64,000 bases of DNA from Stenotrophomonas sp. 24(2023) (GCF_030913365.1 NZ_CP133160.1:2952001-3016000), one strand, 5' to 3'. Positions 17,611-26,538 are shown, counted from the first letter of the stretch. Notes: generated by a model not told the origin, from the letters alone. Translations and numbers: made by a program.

Positions 17611-19803
17611 ATGCTGAAGATCATTTGCCTGACCGCTGCCCTCGGGGCAGCGCTGTGCTCGACCGCCGCGGCGGCCGGGCTTGAATTCAATGGCCGCCAG
17701 GCGCGTGCCGAAGCCACCGCCGACGGTTACCTGCTGCAGGCCGATGCGCGGCAGGTAAACATTGCCACCGGGCCGATGCGCAGCCAGACCGGCAGCGTGC
17801 TGTTCGATGCCCTGTTCGCGCTGGCCCAGCAGGACCTGGACCAGGACCGCGTCGATGCCATCCGCGATCCCTCCTTCGACGAAGGCCGCCCGGTGCCGTG
17901 CGAGTGCTTCCAGACCGGCACGCGCTGGCCCTACGTGTGGACGCGCGACATGAGTTTCGCCGCCGATCTGGCGCTGGCCCGGCTGGACCCGCAGCGCACC
18001 CGGCAGTCGCTGCAGTTCAAGCTGTCGGCTGCGCGCGATGGCCACACCCCCGGCCTGTTCGTGGCCCAGGACACCGGCTCCGGTGGCAGCTGGCCGATCA
18101 GCAGCGACCGCGTGGTGTGGTTCCTGGCGGCCCGCGACCTGCTCGATGACCGCGCCTTCGCCGACCAGGTCTGGCAGGCGCTGCAGGGCACGCTGGCGCA
18201 GGACCGCGCGCGGGTGTTCGATCCGGTGATGGGCCTGTATCGCGGCGAAACCTCTTTCCTGGACTGGCGTGAGCAGACCTACCCGGACTGGACGCGCGAG
18301 GACGTGCGCTTCATCGGTGATTCTTTCGCCCTGTCCACCAACGTGCTGCATTACCAGGCCCTGCGCCTGGCGCAGCGCCTGGCCAGCGAACGCGGCGATG
18401 CCCGCGCCACGCAGTACCAGGCCTGGGCCGATGCCCTGGCGCCGCGCATCGATGCCGCATTCTGGCGCGAGGATGCCGGCCAGTACATGAGCTACATCGG
18501 CGAAACGGCGCATCCGGTGCCCTACGCCAAGTACGACCTGCTGGGCCTGTCGCTGGGCATCCTGGCCGACGTGCTGCCCAGCGGACGTGCGCAGCGTGCG
18601 CTGGCCGGCTATCCCGCCAGTGCCGCCGGCAGTCCGGTGGTGTGGCCGCAGGAAGCGCAGCAGCCGATCTACCACAACCGCGCCATCTGGCCGTTCGTCA
18701 GTGCCTATGCCCTGCGCGCCGCGCGCCAGCTGGATGACGCGCCACGCATCGCGCTGGAAATCCGTTCGCTGATGCGTGGGGCGGCGCTGGCGGGTTCCAA
18801 CATGGAAAACTACGAGCTGGTCAGCCAGGCCGTGCACGTGGACGAGGGCCCGCTGAGCGGGCCGGTGGTCAATTCCGAGCGGCAGCTGTGGTCGGTGGCC
18901 GGGTATCTGTCGATGGTGATCGAAGGCGTGTTCGGCGTGCAGGCCGATGGCCAGGTCGTGCCCAAGCTGCCCACCGCGCTGGTGCCGGACCTGTTTGGCG
19001 CCAGCCGGCGCATCGAACTGTTCGATGGCCATACCCGTTATGTGCTGGAGCGCCCGGCGCAGGTGCACGGCGCGCTGCTGGTGGCAGGCAAGGTGGAGCG
19101 CCGCGCGGGGCAGGTGACGGTGCAACTGGTGCCGGCCGCTGCCGTGGCGGCCGCGCCGGTTGCCGCACTGGGCGATGCCAATGCACGCGCGCCAACCACG
19201 CCGGCCGCACCCATCGCCACGCCGGGCAAGGACGGTTGGACCGTTGCCGTGCCGGCGGGGCAGGTGCTGTGGCGCGATGGCCGCGCGCTGGCGGCGCAGG
19301 CCGGCGTAGCGCAGGTGCCGGCCGATGGCCTGCAGCACTGCCTGAGCCTGACCCGTCGCGAGGGCACGCTGGAATCGCTGCACAGCCCGACCGTCTGCGT
19401 CGGGCCGCAGCAGCAGTTGCCCGGCAGCACGCAGTGGCAGTGGACGGCGGCCAAGGCCGGCAGCGTGCGCGTGCGCCTGCGCTATGACAATCCCAACGGG
19501 CCGATCAACACCGGCGTGACCGCTGCCGTGAAGGACCTGGTGCTGCGCTGTGCCGGCCAGCCCGAACAGCGCCGCACGGTGGCCCTGCCGCACAGCGTGG
19601 CAGTACAGGCATCGACCTCGGCCGATTTCACCGTGGCGGCGGGCCGCTGCGAACTGGTGCTGCAGGACGGCTTCAACATGAGCGGCCTGCAGCACTTCGC
19701 CCAGTACACCGGTGGCAAGGGCGGCCGTTCCGGCGTGCTCAACGCCGCCAACGTGCACGCGCTGCTGGTGGCCCCGGTGGCCGCGCCGGAGGCCGCACCA
19801 TGA
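17611..19803 (+). CDS. Exported six-hairpin glycosidase (glucoamylase-like)
   Basis: A 730-residue protein with a signal peptide (ICLTAALGAALCSTAAAA). The body has the features of (alpha/alpha)6 six-hairpin glycosidases: YVWTRDMSFAADLALARL near 109-126, WPISSDRVVWFLAAR, and PIYHNRAIWPFVSAYALRAA. A C-terminal region of about 250 residues looks like beta-sandwich accessory domains. It probably hydrolyses alpha-glucans in the periplasm or outside the cell, but its exact GH family is not clear to me. It is the first gene of a three-gene operon: its stop overlaps the transporter ATG as ATGA. Confidence 0.8.
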   Translation: MLKIICLTAALGAALCSTAAAAGLEFNGRQARAEATADGYLLQADARQVNIATGPMRSQTGSVLFDALFALAQQDLDQDRVDAIRDPSFDEGRPVPCECFQTGTRWPYVWTRDMSFAADLALARLDPQRTRQSLQFKLSAARDGHTPGLFVAQDTGSGGSWPISSDRVVWFLAARDLLDDRAFADQVWQALQGTLAQDRARVFDPVMGLYRGETSFLDWREQTYPDWTREDVRFIGDSFALSTNVLHYQALRLAQRLASERGDARATQYQAWADALAPRIDAAFWREDAGQYMSYIGETAHPVPYAKYDLLGLSLGILADVLPSGRAQRALAGYPASAAGSPVVWPQEAQQPIYHNRAIWPFVSAYALRAARQLDDAPRIALEIRSLMRGAALAGSNMENYELVSQAVHVDEGPLSGPVVNSERQLWSVAGYLSMVIEGVFGVQADGQVVPKLPTALVPDLFGASRRIELFDGHTRYVLERPAQVHGALLVAGKVERRAGQVTVQLVPAAAVAAAPVAALGDANARAPTTPAAPIATPGKDGWTVAVPAGQVLWRDGRALAAQAGVAQVPADGLQHCLSLTRREGTLESLHSPTVCVGPQQQLPGSTQWQWTAAKAGSVRVRLRYDNPNGPINTGVTAAVKDLVLRCAGQPEQRRTVALPHSVAVQASTSADFTVAAGRCELVLQDGFNMSGLQHFAQYTGGKGGRSGVLNAANVHALLVAPVAAPEAAP

Positions 19804-21287
19804 GCCGTCCGTCCAAGCCGCAGCTGTCGTTCTGGCAGATCTGGAACATGTGCTTCGGCTTCCTCGGCATCCAGTTCGGGTTTGCCCTGCAGAACGCCAA
19901 TGCCAGCCGTATCTTCGAGACCCTGGGGGCCTCGATGGACGCAGTGCCGGGGCTGTGGATCGCCGCGCCGCTGACCGGCCTGCTGGTGCAGCCGGTGATC
20001 GGCTACCTGTCCGACCGCACCTGGACGCGTTGGGGCCGTCGCCGGCCGTTCTTCATGATCGGCGCGGTGCTGACCACGCTGGCGCTGCTGGTGATGCCCA
20101 ACTCGCCTACGCTGTGGATCGCCGCCGGCACGCTGTGGGTGCTGGATGCCTCCATCAACGTTTCGATGGAGCCGTTCCGCGCCTTCGTCGGCGACCAGCT
20201 GGCACCGCGCCAGCGCCCGACCGGCTATGCGATGCAGAGCTTCTTCATCGGCGTCGGTGCGATCATCGCCAGCTTCCTGCCCTTCATCCTGGCCCACCTC
20301 GGCGTGGCCAACACCGCGGCCGCCGGTGAAGTGCCCGACACGGTACGCTACGCCTTCTACTTCGGTGCGGTGGTGCTGCTGGTGGCGATCAGCTGGACGG
20401 TGTTCAGCACCCGCGAGTATTCGCCGGCCGAACTGGCCAGCTTCGACGATGCCGAACCGGCGCACGCGCAGGCGGCCGCGCCGCTGGCCGGTCCCGCGCC
20501 CTGGGTGCAGGTGGGCCTGTGGCTGGCCGTGGGCGTGGTCCTGGCCACGCTGATCGCCTGGCGCCAGGGCGACAGGATGCTGTACGTACTGGCCGGCCTG
20601 TGCGCGGGCTACGGCCTGCTGCTGGCCCTGGCGCGGGTGCTGCCCGGCACGCACATGCTGGCGGCCATCGTCGCCGACCTGCGGGCCATGCCCACCACCA
20701 TGCGGCGGCTGGCCTGGGTGCAGTTCTTCTCGTGGTTCGCCCTGTTCGCGATGTGGATCTACACCACCGCTGCCGTGGCGGGCACCCATTTCGGTTCGAC
20801 CGATCCGGCCTCGGCCGCGTACAACGAAGGGGCCAACTGGGTGGGTGTGCTGTTCGGTGCCTACAACGGGTTCGCCGCGCTGGCCGCGCTGCTGATCCCG
20901 CTGATGGTGCGCGCGATCGGCCTGCGCTGGAGCCACCTGGTCAACCTGTGGCTGGGCGGCGCCGGCCTGGTCTCGCTGATGTTCATCGACGATCCGCGCT
21001 GGCTGCTGCTGTCGATGGTCGGGGTGGGCTTTGCCTGGGCATCGATCCTGTCGCTGCCGTATGCCCTGCTGTCCGACAGCGTGCCCGCGTCCAAGATGGG
21101 CGTGTACATGGGCATCTTCAATTTCTTCATCGTGATCCCGCAGCTGGTCGCGGCCAGTGCGCTCGGTTTTGCCCTGCGCGCATGGCTGGGTGGCCAGCCG
21201 ATGCACGTGCTCGTGCTCGGTGGGTGCAGCCTGGTCGTGGCCGGGCTGTGCGTGCTGCGGGTTCCGTCCCGTCCGGAGGTGGTGTGA
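19800..21287 (+). CDS. MFS sugar transporter (SLC45/GPH-like, maltose type)
   Basis: A 495-residue inner-membrane transporter with about 12 hydrophobic segments. The motif GYLSDRTWTRWGRRRPF between TM2 and TM3 is typical of the SLC45/GPH branch, which moves sugars with a cation. It begins in the stop codon of the six-hairpin glycosidase and ends in the start codon of the amylase, so the three genes are translationally coupled. By context it carries maltose or maltodextrins from the periplasm to the cytoplasmic alpha-glucosidase. Confidence 0.88.
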   Translation: MSRPSKPQLSFWQIWNMCFGFLGIQFGFALQNANASRIFETLGASMDAVPGLWIAAPLTGLLVQPVIGYLSDRTWTRWGRRRPFFMIGAVLTTLALLVMPNSPTLWIAAGTLWVLDASINVSMEPFRAFVGDQLAPRQRPTGYAMQSFFIGVGAIIASFLPFILAHLGVANTAAAGEVPDTVRYAFYFGAVVLLVAISWTVFSTREYSPAELASFDDAEPAHAQAAAPLAGPAPWVQVGLWLAVGVVLATLIAWRQGDRMLYVLAGLCAGYGLLLALARVLPGTHMLAAIVADLRAMPTTMRRLAWVQFFSWFALFAMWIYTTAAVAGTHFGSTDPASAAYNEGANWVGVLFGAYNGFAALAALLIPLMVRAIGLRWSHLVNLWLGGAGLVSLMFIDDPRWLLLSMVGVGFAWASILSLPYALLSDSVPASKMGVYMGIFNFFIVIPQLVAASALGFALRAWLGGQPMHVLVLGGCSLVVAGLCVLRVPSRPEVV

Positions 21288-23002
21288 TGCGTGGTGCCCT
21301 GGCTGTTGCTGTTTCCCTTGCGTTGTTCGCTGGCCAGGCGCTGGCCACGCCACGCCCGGAGTACGTGGGCACCACCGAACCGTTCGCCAGCGATGCGGTG
21401 TACTTCGTGGTGACCGACCGCTTCGTCAACGGCGACCCGTCCAACGACCATCGCGACCAGGGCGGCAAACACCCGACCTTCGATATTCCGGTGCCGTGCC
21501 CGGACAAGATCGACGGCAACATCGGCTACCTCGGTGGCGACTTCAAGGGCGTGCTGGACAATGCCGCCTACATCCGCAACCTGGGGTTCGGCGCGGTGTG
21601 GATCACACCCATCGTCGACAATCCCGATGAGGCGTTCACCGGCAGCAAGCCGATCAGCTGCAGCAGCACGCTGACCGACCGCGGCAAGACCGGCTACCAC
21701 GGTTACTGGGGTGTCAATTTCTACCGGCTGGACGAACACCTGCCGAGCAAGGACCTGGACTTCGCCGGCCTGAACAAGGGCCTGCACGCAGCTGGCCTGA
21801 AGGTGGTGCTGGACATCGTCGGCAACCACGGCTCGCCGGCCTGGACCATGCCGGAGCGGCAGCCGCAGTTCGGGCAGATTTTCGACAAGGACGGCACGCT
21901 GATCGCCGACCACCAGAACCTGCCCCCGCAGCAGCTGGACCCCAAGCACAACCCGCTGCATGCGTTCTACAACAGCATCGGCCCGGTCGACGCGGACAAG
22001 GGCTCGATCTTCGATGGCAACCTGGCCGAACTGTCCGACTTCAACCAGGACAATCCAGCGGTGATGGACTACCTGGTCGGTGCGTACCTGCAGTGGATCG
22101 GGCAGGGCGTGGACGCGCTGCGCATCGACACCATCGCCTGGCTGCCGCACCCGTGGTGGCACCAGTTCGTCAACCGCATCCGTGCCGCGCACCCGGGCAT
22201 GTTCATGTTCGGCGAAGCGTTCGACTATGACGCCGCGCGTATTGCCGAACATACCTGGCCGGCCAATGCCAATGTCAGCGTGCTGGATTTCCCGCTGCGC
22301 GGCGCGCTGGAGCAGACCTTCGGCACCGCCGGCAAGGGCTTTGAAACCCTGGCCGAGCCGCTGCATCTGACTGGCGGGCCGTATGCCAACCCGTACGAGC
22401 TGATGAGCTTCTACGATAACCACGACATGCCGCGCCTGCAGGCCAGCGACAACGGCTTCATCGACGCGCACAACTGGCTGTTCACTGCGCGTGGCATTCC
22501 GGTGGTCTATTACGGGTCGGAAACCGGCTTCATGCGTGGCCGTGCCGAACATGCCGGCAACCGCGCCTACTTCGGCCAGCCGCGCGTGGATGCAGCACCG
22601 CAGAGCCCGATCTTCGCCCCGCTGCAGCGTATCGCCCGCCTGCGCGAGGCGACCCCGGCACTGCAGCGCGGCCTGCAGGTGAACGAGCGCCTGCAGGGTG
22701 ATACGGCGGTATTCTTCCGCGTGCTGCAGCAGGGTGGGGTCAACCAGACCGCGCTGGTGCTGTTGAACAAGGGCGATGCAGCGCAGACGATCAGCGTGTC
22801 GCGTTACCTGCAGCCGGGTACCTGGCGCGATGCGCTGGGCGGTGGCACGGTGGCGGTGAAGCGCGCGCTGCAGGCCGAGGTGCCGGCGCACGGGGTGAAG
22901 GTCTATCTGCTTGATGCGCCGGTGCAGCAGGCCGCGCTGCAGGCGGAACTGGACGCGGCCATGGCCGACCAGAAGGCACGGGACCAGCGGCTGAAGCGCT
23001 GA
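21287..23002 (+). CDS. GH13 alpha-amylase family enzyme, exported
   Basis: A 571-residue GH13 enzyme. The signal peptide is MRGALAVAVSLALFAGQALA. Catalytic residues are readable as Asp281 (DALRIDTIAW), Glu310 (FMFGEAFDYD) and Asp380 (DNHDMPRL). The ATG at 21287 overlaps the transporter stop as TGATG and gives the signal peptide at once; the long open frame upstream is only antisense-free read-through of the transporter gene. It should cut starch or maltodextrins outside the cytoplasm, feeding the receptor and transporter. A cyclomaltodextrinase-like specificity cannot be excluded. Confidence 0.92.
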   Translation: MRGALAVAVSLALFAGQALATPRPEYVGTTEPFASDAVYFVVTDRFVNGDPSNDHRDQGGKHPTFDIPVPCPDKIDGNIGYLGGDFKGVLDNAAYIRNLGFGAVWITPIVDNPDEAFTGSKPISCSSTLTDRGKTGYHGYWGVNFYRLDEHLPSKDLDFAGLNKGLHAAGLKVVLDIVGNHGSPAWTMPERQPQFGQIFDKDGTLIADHQNLPPQQLDPKHNPLHAFYNSIGPVDADKGSIFDGNLAELSDFNQDNPAVMDYLVGAYLQWIGQGVDALRIDTIAWLPHPWWHQFVNRIRAAHPGMFMFGEAFDYDAARIAEHTWPANANVSVLDFPLRGALEQTFGTAGKGFETLAEPLHLTGGPYANPYELMSFYDNHDMPRLQASDNGFIDAHNWLFTARGIPVVYYGSETGFMRGRAEHAGNRAYFGQPRVDAAPQSPIFAPLQRIARLREATPALQRGLQVNERLQGDTAVFFRVLQQGGVNQTALVLLNKGDAAQTISVSRYLQPGTWRDALGGGTVAVKRALQAEVPAHGVKVYLLDAPVQQAALQAELDAAMADQKARDQRLKR

Positions 23003-23060
23003 CCCCGGGAGCCTGCCGGGGGCGCGATACACTATCGCCCCCCTCTGGTACCGCCGACCG

Positions 23061-23447
23061 ATGACCGACCTTGCCCCGCAGACCCCGATCGAAACCCTGC
23101 TCAAGGCGGCCATGGACGGGGCCGTGCCGATCAAGGCGTTCATGGAAGCCTTCGTGGCCTCGGACGTGGTGCTGCTTGCCGGCAGCCTGGTCACGCCCGA
23201 CGGCAGCGGCTTCGATCCGCTGCTGTTCGACAAGCAGGGCACCCTGCATGTGGCGGTGTTCACCGATCCATCGCGCGTGGGCATCCACCACCAGCAGGCC
23301 CCGCACCAGATCCGCTGGCTGATGCTGGACGTGCTGCGGCGCGTGCCGGGCGGCTATGGCGTGGTGGTCAACCCGGGGACCGCGCTGGGCTTCGAGATTT
23401 CCCCGGCCGGTGTGGGTGAGATCCTGAAGGATTTCGCCCAGGGATGA
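23061..23447 (+). CDS. SseB N-terminal domain family protein
   Basis: A 128-residue soluble protein resembling the N-terminal domain of SseB-family proteins: an opening helix (IETLLKAAMDGAVPIKAFMEAF), strands VVLLAGSLV and LHVAVFTDPSRV, then the GYGVVVNPGTALGFEISPAGV segment that is characteristic of that family. SseB in enterobacteria is linked to serine metabolism, but the single-domain versions have no settled function. It stands alone between the amylase operon and a SMAG palindrome. Confidence 0.75.
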   Translation: MTDLAPQTPIETLLKAAMDGAVPIKAFMEAFVASDVVLLAGSLVTPDGSGFDPLLFDKQGTLHVAVFTDPSRVGIHHQQAPHQIRWLMLDVLRRVPGGYGVVVNPGTALGFEISPAGVGEILKDFAQG

Positions 23448-23461
23448 AGCGGCCGTGGTTC

Positions 23462-23484
23462 ATCCACGCATGGCGTGGATCTAC
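23462..23484 (-). repeat. SMAG-type GTAG palindrome
   Basis: The minus strand reads GTAG, ATCCACGC, CAT, GCGTGGAT, 15 bp after the SseB-like stop codon. Confidence 0.8.
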
Positions 23485-23535
23485 CGCTGTATTGGGATCG
23501 CGCCCTCCAGGACGCTGCCCGGAAAGGATTTCGTC

Positions 23536-23829
23536 ATGACCCACTACGAACGTACGGTGTCCCAGCACAAGCGTCTGGCCGCGGTGTGGCTGGTGACCGG
23601 CGTCGGTCTTGCAATGGTGCTGAGCATGGTGCTTGGCTTCGGGTTCGGTCGGGATGACACGCCCGCACCACTGCTCGCCTGGGTGGGCAGCTGGGGCGCG
23701 GCCTACCATCTGTATTGGCTGGCACGGCTGCAGGGGCGGCGCGGGTGGCGCTACGCAGCCCTGGCGGCGTTGGGCCCGGTGCCCGCATTTGCCGTCTACG
23801 GTTGGCTTCACTACGCGCTTGATGCGTAG
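23536..23829 (+). CDS. Small membrane protein, 97 residues
   Basis: Not assigned to a family. Three hydrophobic stretches are visible: LAAVWLVTGVGLAMVLSMVL (about 15-34), PAPLLAWVGSWGAAYHLYWL (about 43-62) and ALAALGPVPAFAVYGWL (about 73-89), with RLQGRRGWR between the last two as a likely cytoplasmic loop. The ATG at 23536 was chosen because the open frame upstream of it is repeat DNA. Probably an inner-membrane protein of unknown role. Confidence 0.65.
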   Translation: MTHYERTVSQHKRLAAVWLVTGVGLAMVLSMVLGFGFGRDDTPAPLLAWVGSWGAAYHLYWLARLQGRRGWRYAALAALGPVPAFAVYGWLHYALDA

Positions 23830-23871
23830 TCATCCACGCATGGCACATGCCGTTCGGCGTGACGCCTTGCT

Positions 23872-23894
23872 GTAGATCCACGCCATGCGTGGAT
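23872..23894 (+). repeat. SMAG-type GTAG palindrome
   Basis: GTAG, ATCCACGC, CAT, GCGTGGAT on the plus strand. A fragment of another copy (ATCCACGCATGG) lies at about 23832-23843. Between here and 24112 I see no gene. Confidence 0.8.
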
Positions 23895-24112
23895 GGAGCC
23901 GCCATCGTTCGCAGGCTGGCGCCGATGGGAATCCTCCCGCTGATGGATTGCCCCTTTTGCTCGTCATGTGCAACCCGGCGCGACGTCGGGCTGGGCCTGG
24001 GTGATGACTGCGAGTTATCCGCGCCATGGCGGCACGCCGCATCCACCTGAGGAGATAGCAGGGGTGTCCTGCGTTGGAGGGCGGCGACCCAGCGCCGCCG
24101 CCCTCCGCTGCC

Positions 24113-24571
24113 TCAAGGTACAACCAGTAGCAGCTGCCAGCACAGCAACGGGCCATCGTCGGCATCGATGCGCTGGCCGGTGACCACGAACCCATTGCCG
24201 CGCAGGACCGCCTGCGAGGCGAGGTTGGTCACGGCGGTTTCAGCCGTCAGCCGCTGCACGCGCGGGTCGTGCAGCGCCCACTGCACCAGCTCGGCCAGTG
24301 CCTGGCGGGCCAGGCCACGGCCCTGCCAGGCCGGGGCAATGCCATAGCCGATGTCCAGCGCGCCGGCCTCGGGGGCACGGGTGAGCGAGAACAGGCCGAC
24401 CGGCTGGCCCGCCTCGATCACCTGCCACGCGGCAGGGGTGAAGCCGGCTTCGATGCGTTCGGCCAGATCGGCCAGCATCGCCAGCACCGGCGGTGGTGCA
24501 ATGGCATCATCGGCCGCACTGGGGCGCAGCAGCAGCGCGCGCACAGCGTGCGCGGAAACAGGAACAAGCAT
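24113..24571 (-). CDS. GNAT family N-acetyltransferase
   Basis: A 152-residue GNAT acetyltransferase, which transfers acetyl from acetyl-CoA to an amine. The acetyl-CoA pyrophosphate loop is the QGRGLA of PAWQGRGLARQALAELVQWA (about 92-111), followed by the typical TAETAVTNLASQAVLRGNGF segment. This resembles the RimJ/RimL-type branch. The start MLVPVSAHAV at 24571 was chosen because the frame upstream has no family similarity. Substrate unknown. Confidence 0.82.
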   Translation of the reverse strand: MLVPVSAHAVRALLLRPSAADDAIAPPPVLAMLADLAERIEAGFTPAAWQVIEAGQPVGLFSLTRAPEAGALDIGYGIAPAWQGRGLARQALAELVQWALHDPRVQRLTAETAVTNLASQAVLRGNGFVVTGQRIDADDGPLLCWQLLLVVP

Positions 24572-24783
24572 GGGAACCTCGACAGGGAGTTCGCCCGGAA
24601 CGGGCAAGACCGGTGCGAGGAGGACACGGGCAGGCGTCAGCGCGGACGCAGCCTGCCAGTCGTCGCCGTCACCGGTGCGGTAGGTCGAGCGCTGGCGGAG
24701 GACAAAGGCCTTCTCCCGGAAGGTAGGTGCGATGCGGTGCGGGTGGCCGCCCGGTGATGACCGGCGACAGGGTGAGCATAGCC

Positions 24784-24837
24784 GAGCCCGGCCCGGTGCG
24801 TGCAGCGGCCCGGCCTCCATCCACGCCATGCGTGGAT
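24784..24837 (+). repeat. Composite repeat: 33-bp GC palindrome plus SMAG hairpin, copy A
   Basis: GAGCCCGGCCCGGTG with its imperfect inverted arm GCGGCCCGG, followed by an ATCCACGC/GCGTGGAT hairpin at 24819-24837. The first 43 bases match 25317-25359 at 40 positions. The rest of the gap from 24572 to 24922 shows nothing else I can name. Confidence 0.65.
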
Positions 24838-24922
24838 GAGCGCCATCCTGGTGCGTGCCCCGTCCCACGGGTACCGGAATCTCCGGCATCATCGGCGGCA
24901 GGGCAGGCCATGGGAGCACGAC

Positions 24923-25318
24923 ATGCAGGGAACCACGCGAGTGCCGGATGATTTTGAGGCCCGCATCCGCGTGCTGTCGCGCGCCGAGGGAGGCCGACAA
25001 AGTCCGCCACGCAATGGCATCCGTTGGGATTTCGCCTATGCCAGCGAAAAGGGCGGACTGGCGCTTTTCATGATCTGGCCGCTGTTCCTGGGGCAGGATG
25101 GCCAGCCGCTACCGGACGGGGATGAGTTGCCGGTGGGGCCTTGGCTGCAGGCACGGATGACGATCGTGAACGATGCGCTTCGGGTGAGCGAGCATCGTGC
25201 ACGTATCTCTGAAGGTGTGTGTTTTCATTGCCACGAAGGCCCGCACGTGGTCGCGGTGGGTGAGGTGACCCGGGTGACAGGGCTGCACCGTGATCGCAGC
25301 GCACCCGTGCCACGCTGA
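24923..25318 (+). CDS. EF-Tu domain-3-like single-domain protein
   Basis: A 131-residue protein without a GTPase domain. Its N-terminal region, FEARIRVLSRAEGGRQSPPRNG (about 9-30, interrupted here by description only), parallels the opening of EF-Tu domain 3, where FEA, VLS, EGGR, P and NG are conserved at the same spacing. The later HRARISEGVCFHCHEGPHVVAVGEVTRV segment has the alternating strands and the G-VVA-G-V pattern that ends domain 3. It probably folds as a small beta-barrel. The ATG at 24923 starts just before the similarity; the frame upstream is repeat DNA. Function unknown. It is bracketed by two copies of a composite repeat. Confidence 0.65.
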   Translation: MQGTTRVPDDFEARIRVLSRAEGGRQSPPRNGIRWDFAYASEKGGLALFMIWPLFLGQDGQPLPDGDELPVGPWLQARMTIVNDALRVSEHRARISEGVCFHCHEGPHVVAVGEVTRVTGLHRDRSAPVPR

Positions 25319-25374
25319 GCCCGGCCCGGTGGGTGCAGCGGCCCGGCTCCCATCCACGCATGGCGTGGATCTAC
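25317..25374. repeat. Composite repeat: GC palindrome plus SMAG hairpin, copy B
   Basis: GAGCCCGGCCCGGTG and its inverted arm, then ATCCACGCATGGCGTGGAT and CTAC at 25352-25374 (SMAG on the minus strand). It begins in the last codon and stop of the EF-Tu-D3-like gene and is nearly identical to 24784-24826. Confidence 0.65.
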
Positions 25375-25411
25375 ATCCTCACGCCATGCATGGACGATGC
25401 CGTGGAGGTAA

Positions 25412-25498
25412 ATCCACGCCATGCGTGGATGATGCGGCCGTGTAGCTCCACGCCATGCGTGGATGATGCCGCCGTGTAGATCCACGCCATGCGTGGAT
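25412..25498 (+). repeat. Three SMAG hairpins at 34-bp spacing
   Basis: Hairpins start at 25412, 25446 and 25480, each 19 bp with ATCCACGC or CTCCACGC and GCGTGGAT arms around CAT, separated by 15-bp spacers of the form GATG-GCCGTGTAG. The period is exactly 34 bp, unlike the 49-bp array at 11854. A broken copy lies at about 25381-25393. Confidence 0.8.
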
Positions 25499-25506
25499 AG
25501 CAGCGC

Positions 25507-26538
25507 TCAACCGCGCAACGACGATTCGCGCACCACCAGCTTCACTGGAATGCTCTGGCTGTCCACCGGCTGCCCGCCGATCAGCGCCAGCAGCCGTTCC
25601 ACCAGCAGCTGGCCGGCCTGTTTGGTGTCCTGCTGCACGGTAGTCAGTGGTGGCGAGACCGAGGCGGCCAGCGGGATGTCATCGAAGCCGGCCACCGCCA
25701 CGTCCTGCGGCACCCGCAGCCCGCGTGCACGCAGGGCGCGCACCGCGCCGATGGCGATCAGGTCGCTGGCGGCGAAGATCGCATCGACCGCTTCGCCTCG
25801 CGCCAGCAGGGCCTCGCAGGCCTGCTGCCCTTCGGCCTCGGTGGTGATGGCATCGTGCTGCAGGGCCGGTTCGGCCACCTGCCCGTGCGCACGCAGGGCC
25901 TCGACATGCCCGCGGTAGCGTTCTTCGAATTCGGGGTAATGGCTGGACGCATGGCCGAGGAAGGCGATGCGCCGGCAGCCCTGCTGTAGCAGGTGGGTGG
26001 TGATGTCGAAGCCACCCTGGAAGTTGTCACTGCCGATCGACACGCCGGGCTGGCCGGGCAGGGCCGCCCCCCAGCGCACGAAGTGGGTGCCCTGTTCGAC
26101 CAGGCGCTGCAGGCGCCCGCGCGATTCGTGGTAGTCGCCGTAGCCGAGCAGGATGATGCCGTCGGCCTTGTTGCTGTCCTCGTAGTCGGCCTGCCAGTCG
26201 GTGGACAGCTGCTGGAAGGACACCAGCAGGTCCTGCCCGTGCAGCGCGCAGGCACGGGTGATCGAGCCCAGCATCGAGTGGAAGAAGGGGTTGATCAGCG
26301 AATCGTCATTGGTGGGGTCTTCGAAGAACAGCAGGGCCAGCGTGCCGGCATTGCGCAGGCGCAGGCTGGAGGCGTTCTTGTCGACTTTGTAGTTCAGTTC
26401 GCGGGCGATGCGCAGGATGCGCTCGCGGGTCTCGGCGTTGACCATCGGGCTGCCGCGCAGGGCACGCGACACCGTGGGCTGGGACACCCCGGCCAGGTGG
26501 GCGATGTCCAGGGAGGTGGCTTTGCCTTTGATGGTCAT
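25507..26538 (-). CDS. LacI family regulator, probable maltose regulator
   Basis: A 343-residue LacI-family repressor. The N-terminal helix-turn-helix is readable in TSLDIAHLAGVSQPTVSRAL (about 8-27), with the hinge helix in NASSLRL, then a periplasmic-binding-like sensor domain (LALLFFEDPTNDDS to VAGFDDIPLA). It is the nearest LacI regulator to the maltose genes, whose three shared operators have LacI-type symmetry, so I infer it is their MalR. No copy of that operator lies in front of this gene, so autoregulation is not indicated. The link to the operator is inference. Confidence 0.85.
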   Translation of the reverse strand: MTIKGKATSLDIAHLAGVSQPTVSRALRGSPMVNAETRERILRIARELNYKVDKNASSLRLRNAGTLALLFFEDPTNDDSLINPFFHSMLGSITRACALHGQDLLVSFQQLSTDWQADYEDSNKADGIILLGYGDYHESRGRLQRLVEQGTHFVRWGAALPGQPGVSIGSDNFQGGFDITTHLLQQGCRRIAFLGHASSHYPEFEERYRGHVEALRAHGQVAEPALQHDAITTEAEGQQACEALLARGEAVDAIFAASDLIAIGAVRALRARGLRVPQDVAVAGFDDIPLAASVSPPLTTVQQDTKQAGQLLVERLLALIGGQPVDSQSIPVKLVVRESSLRG

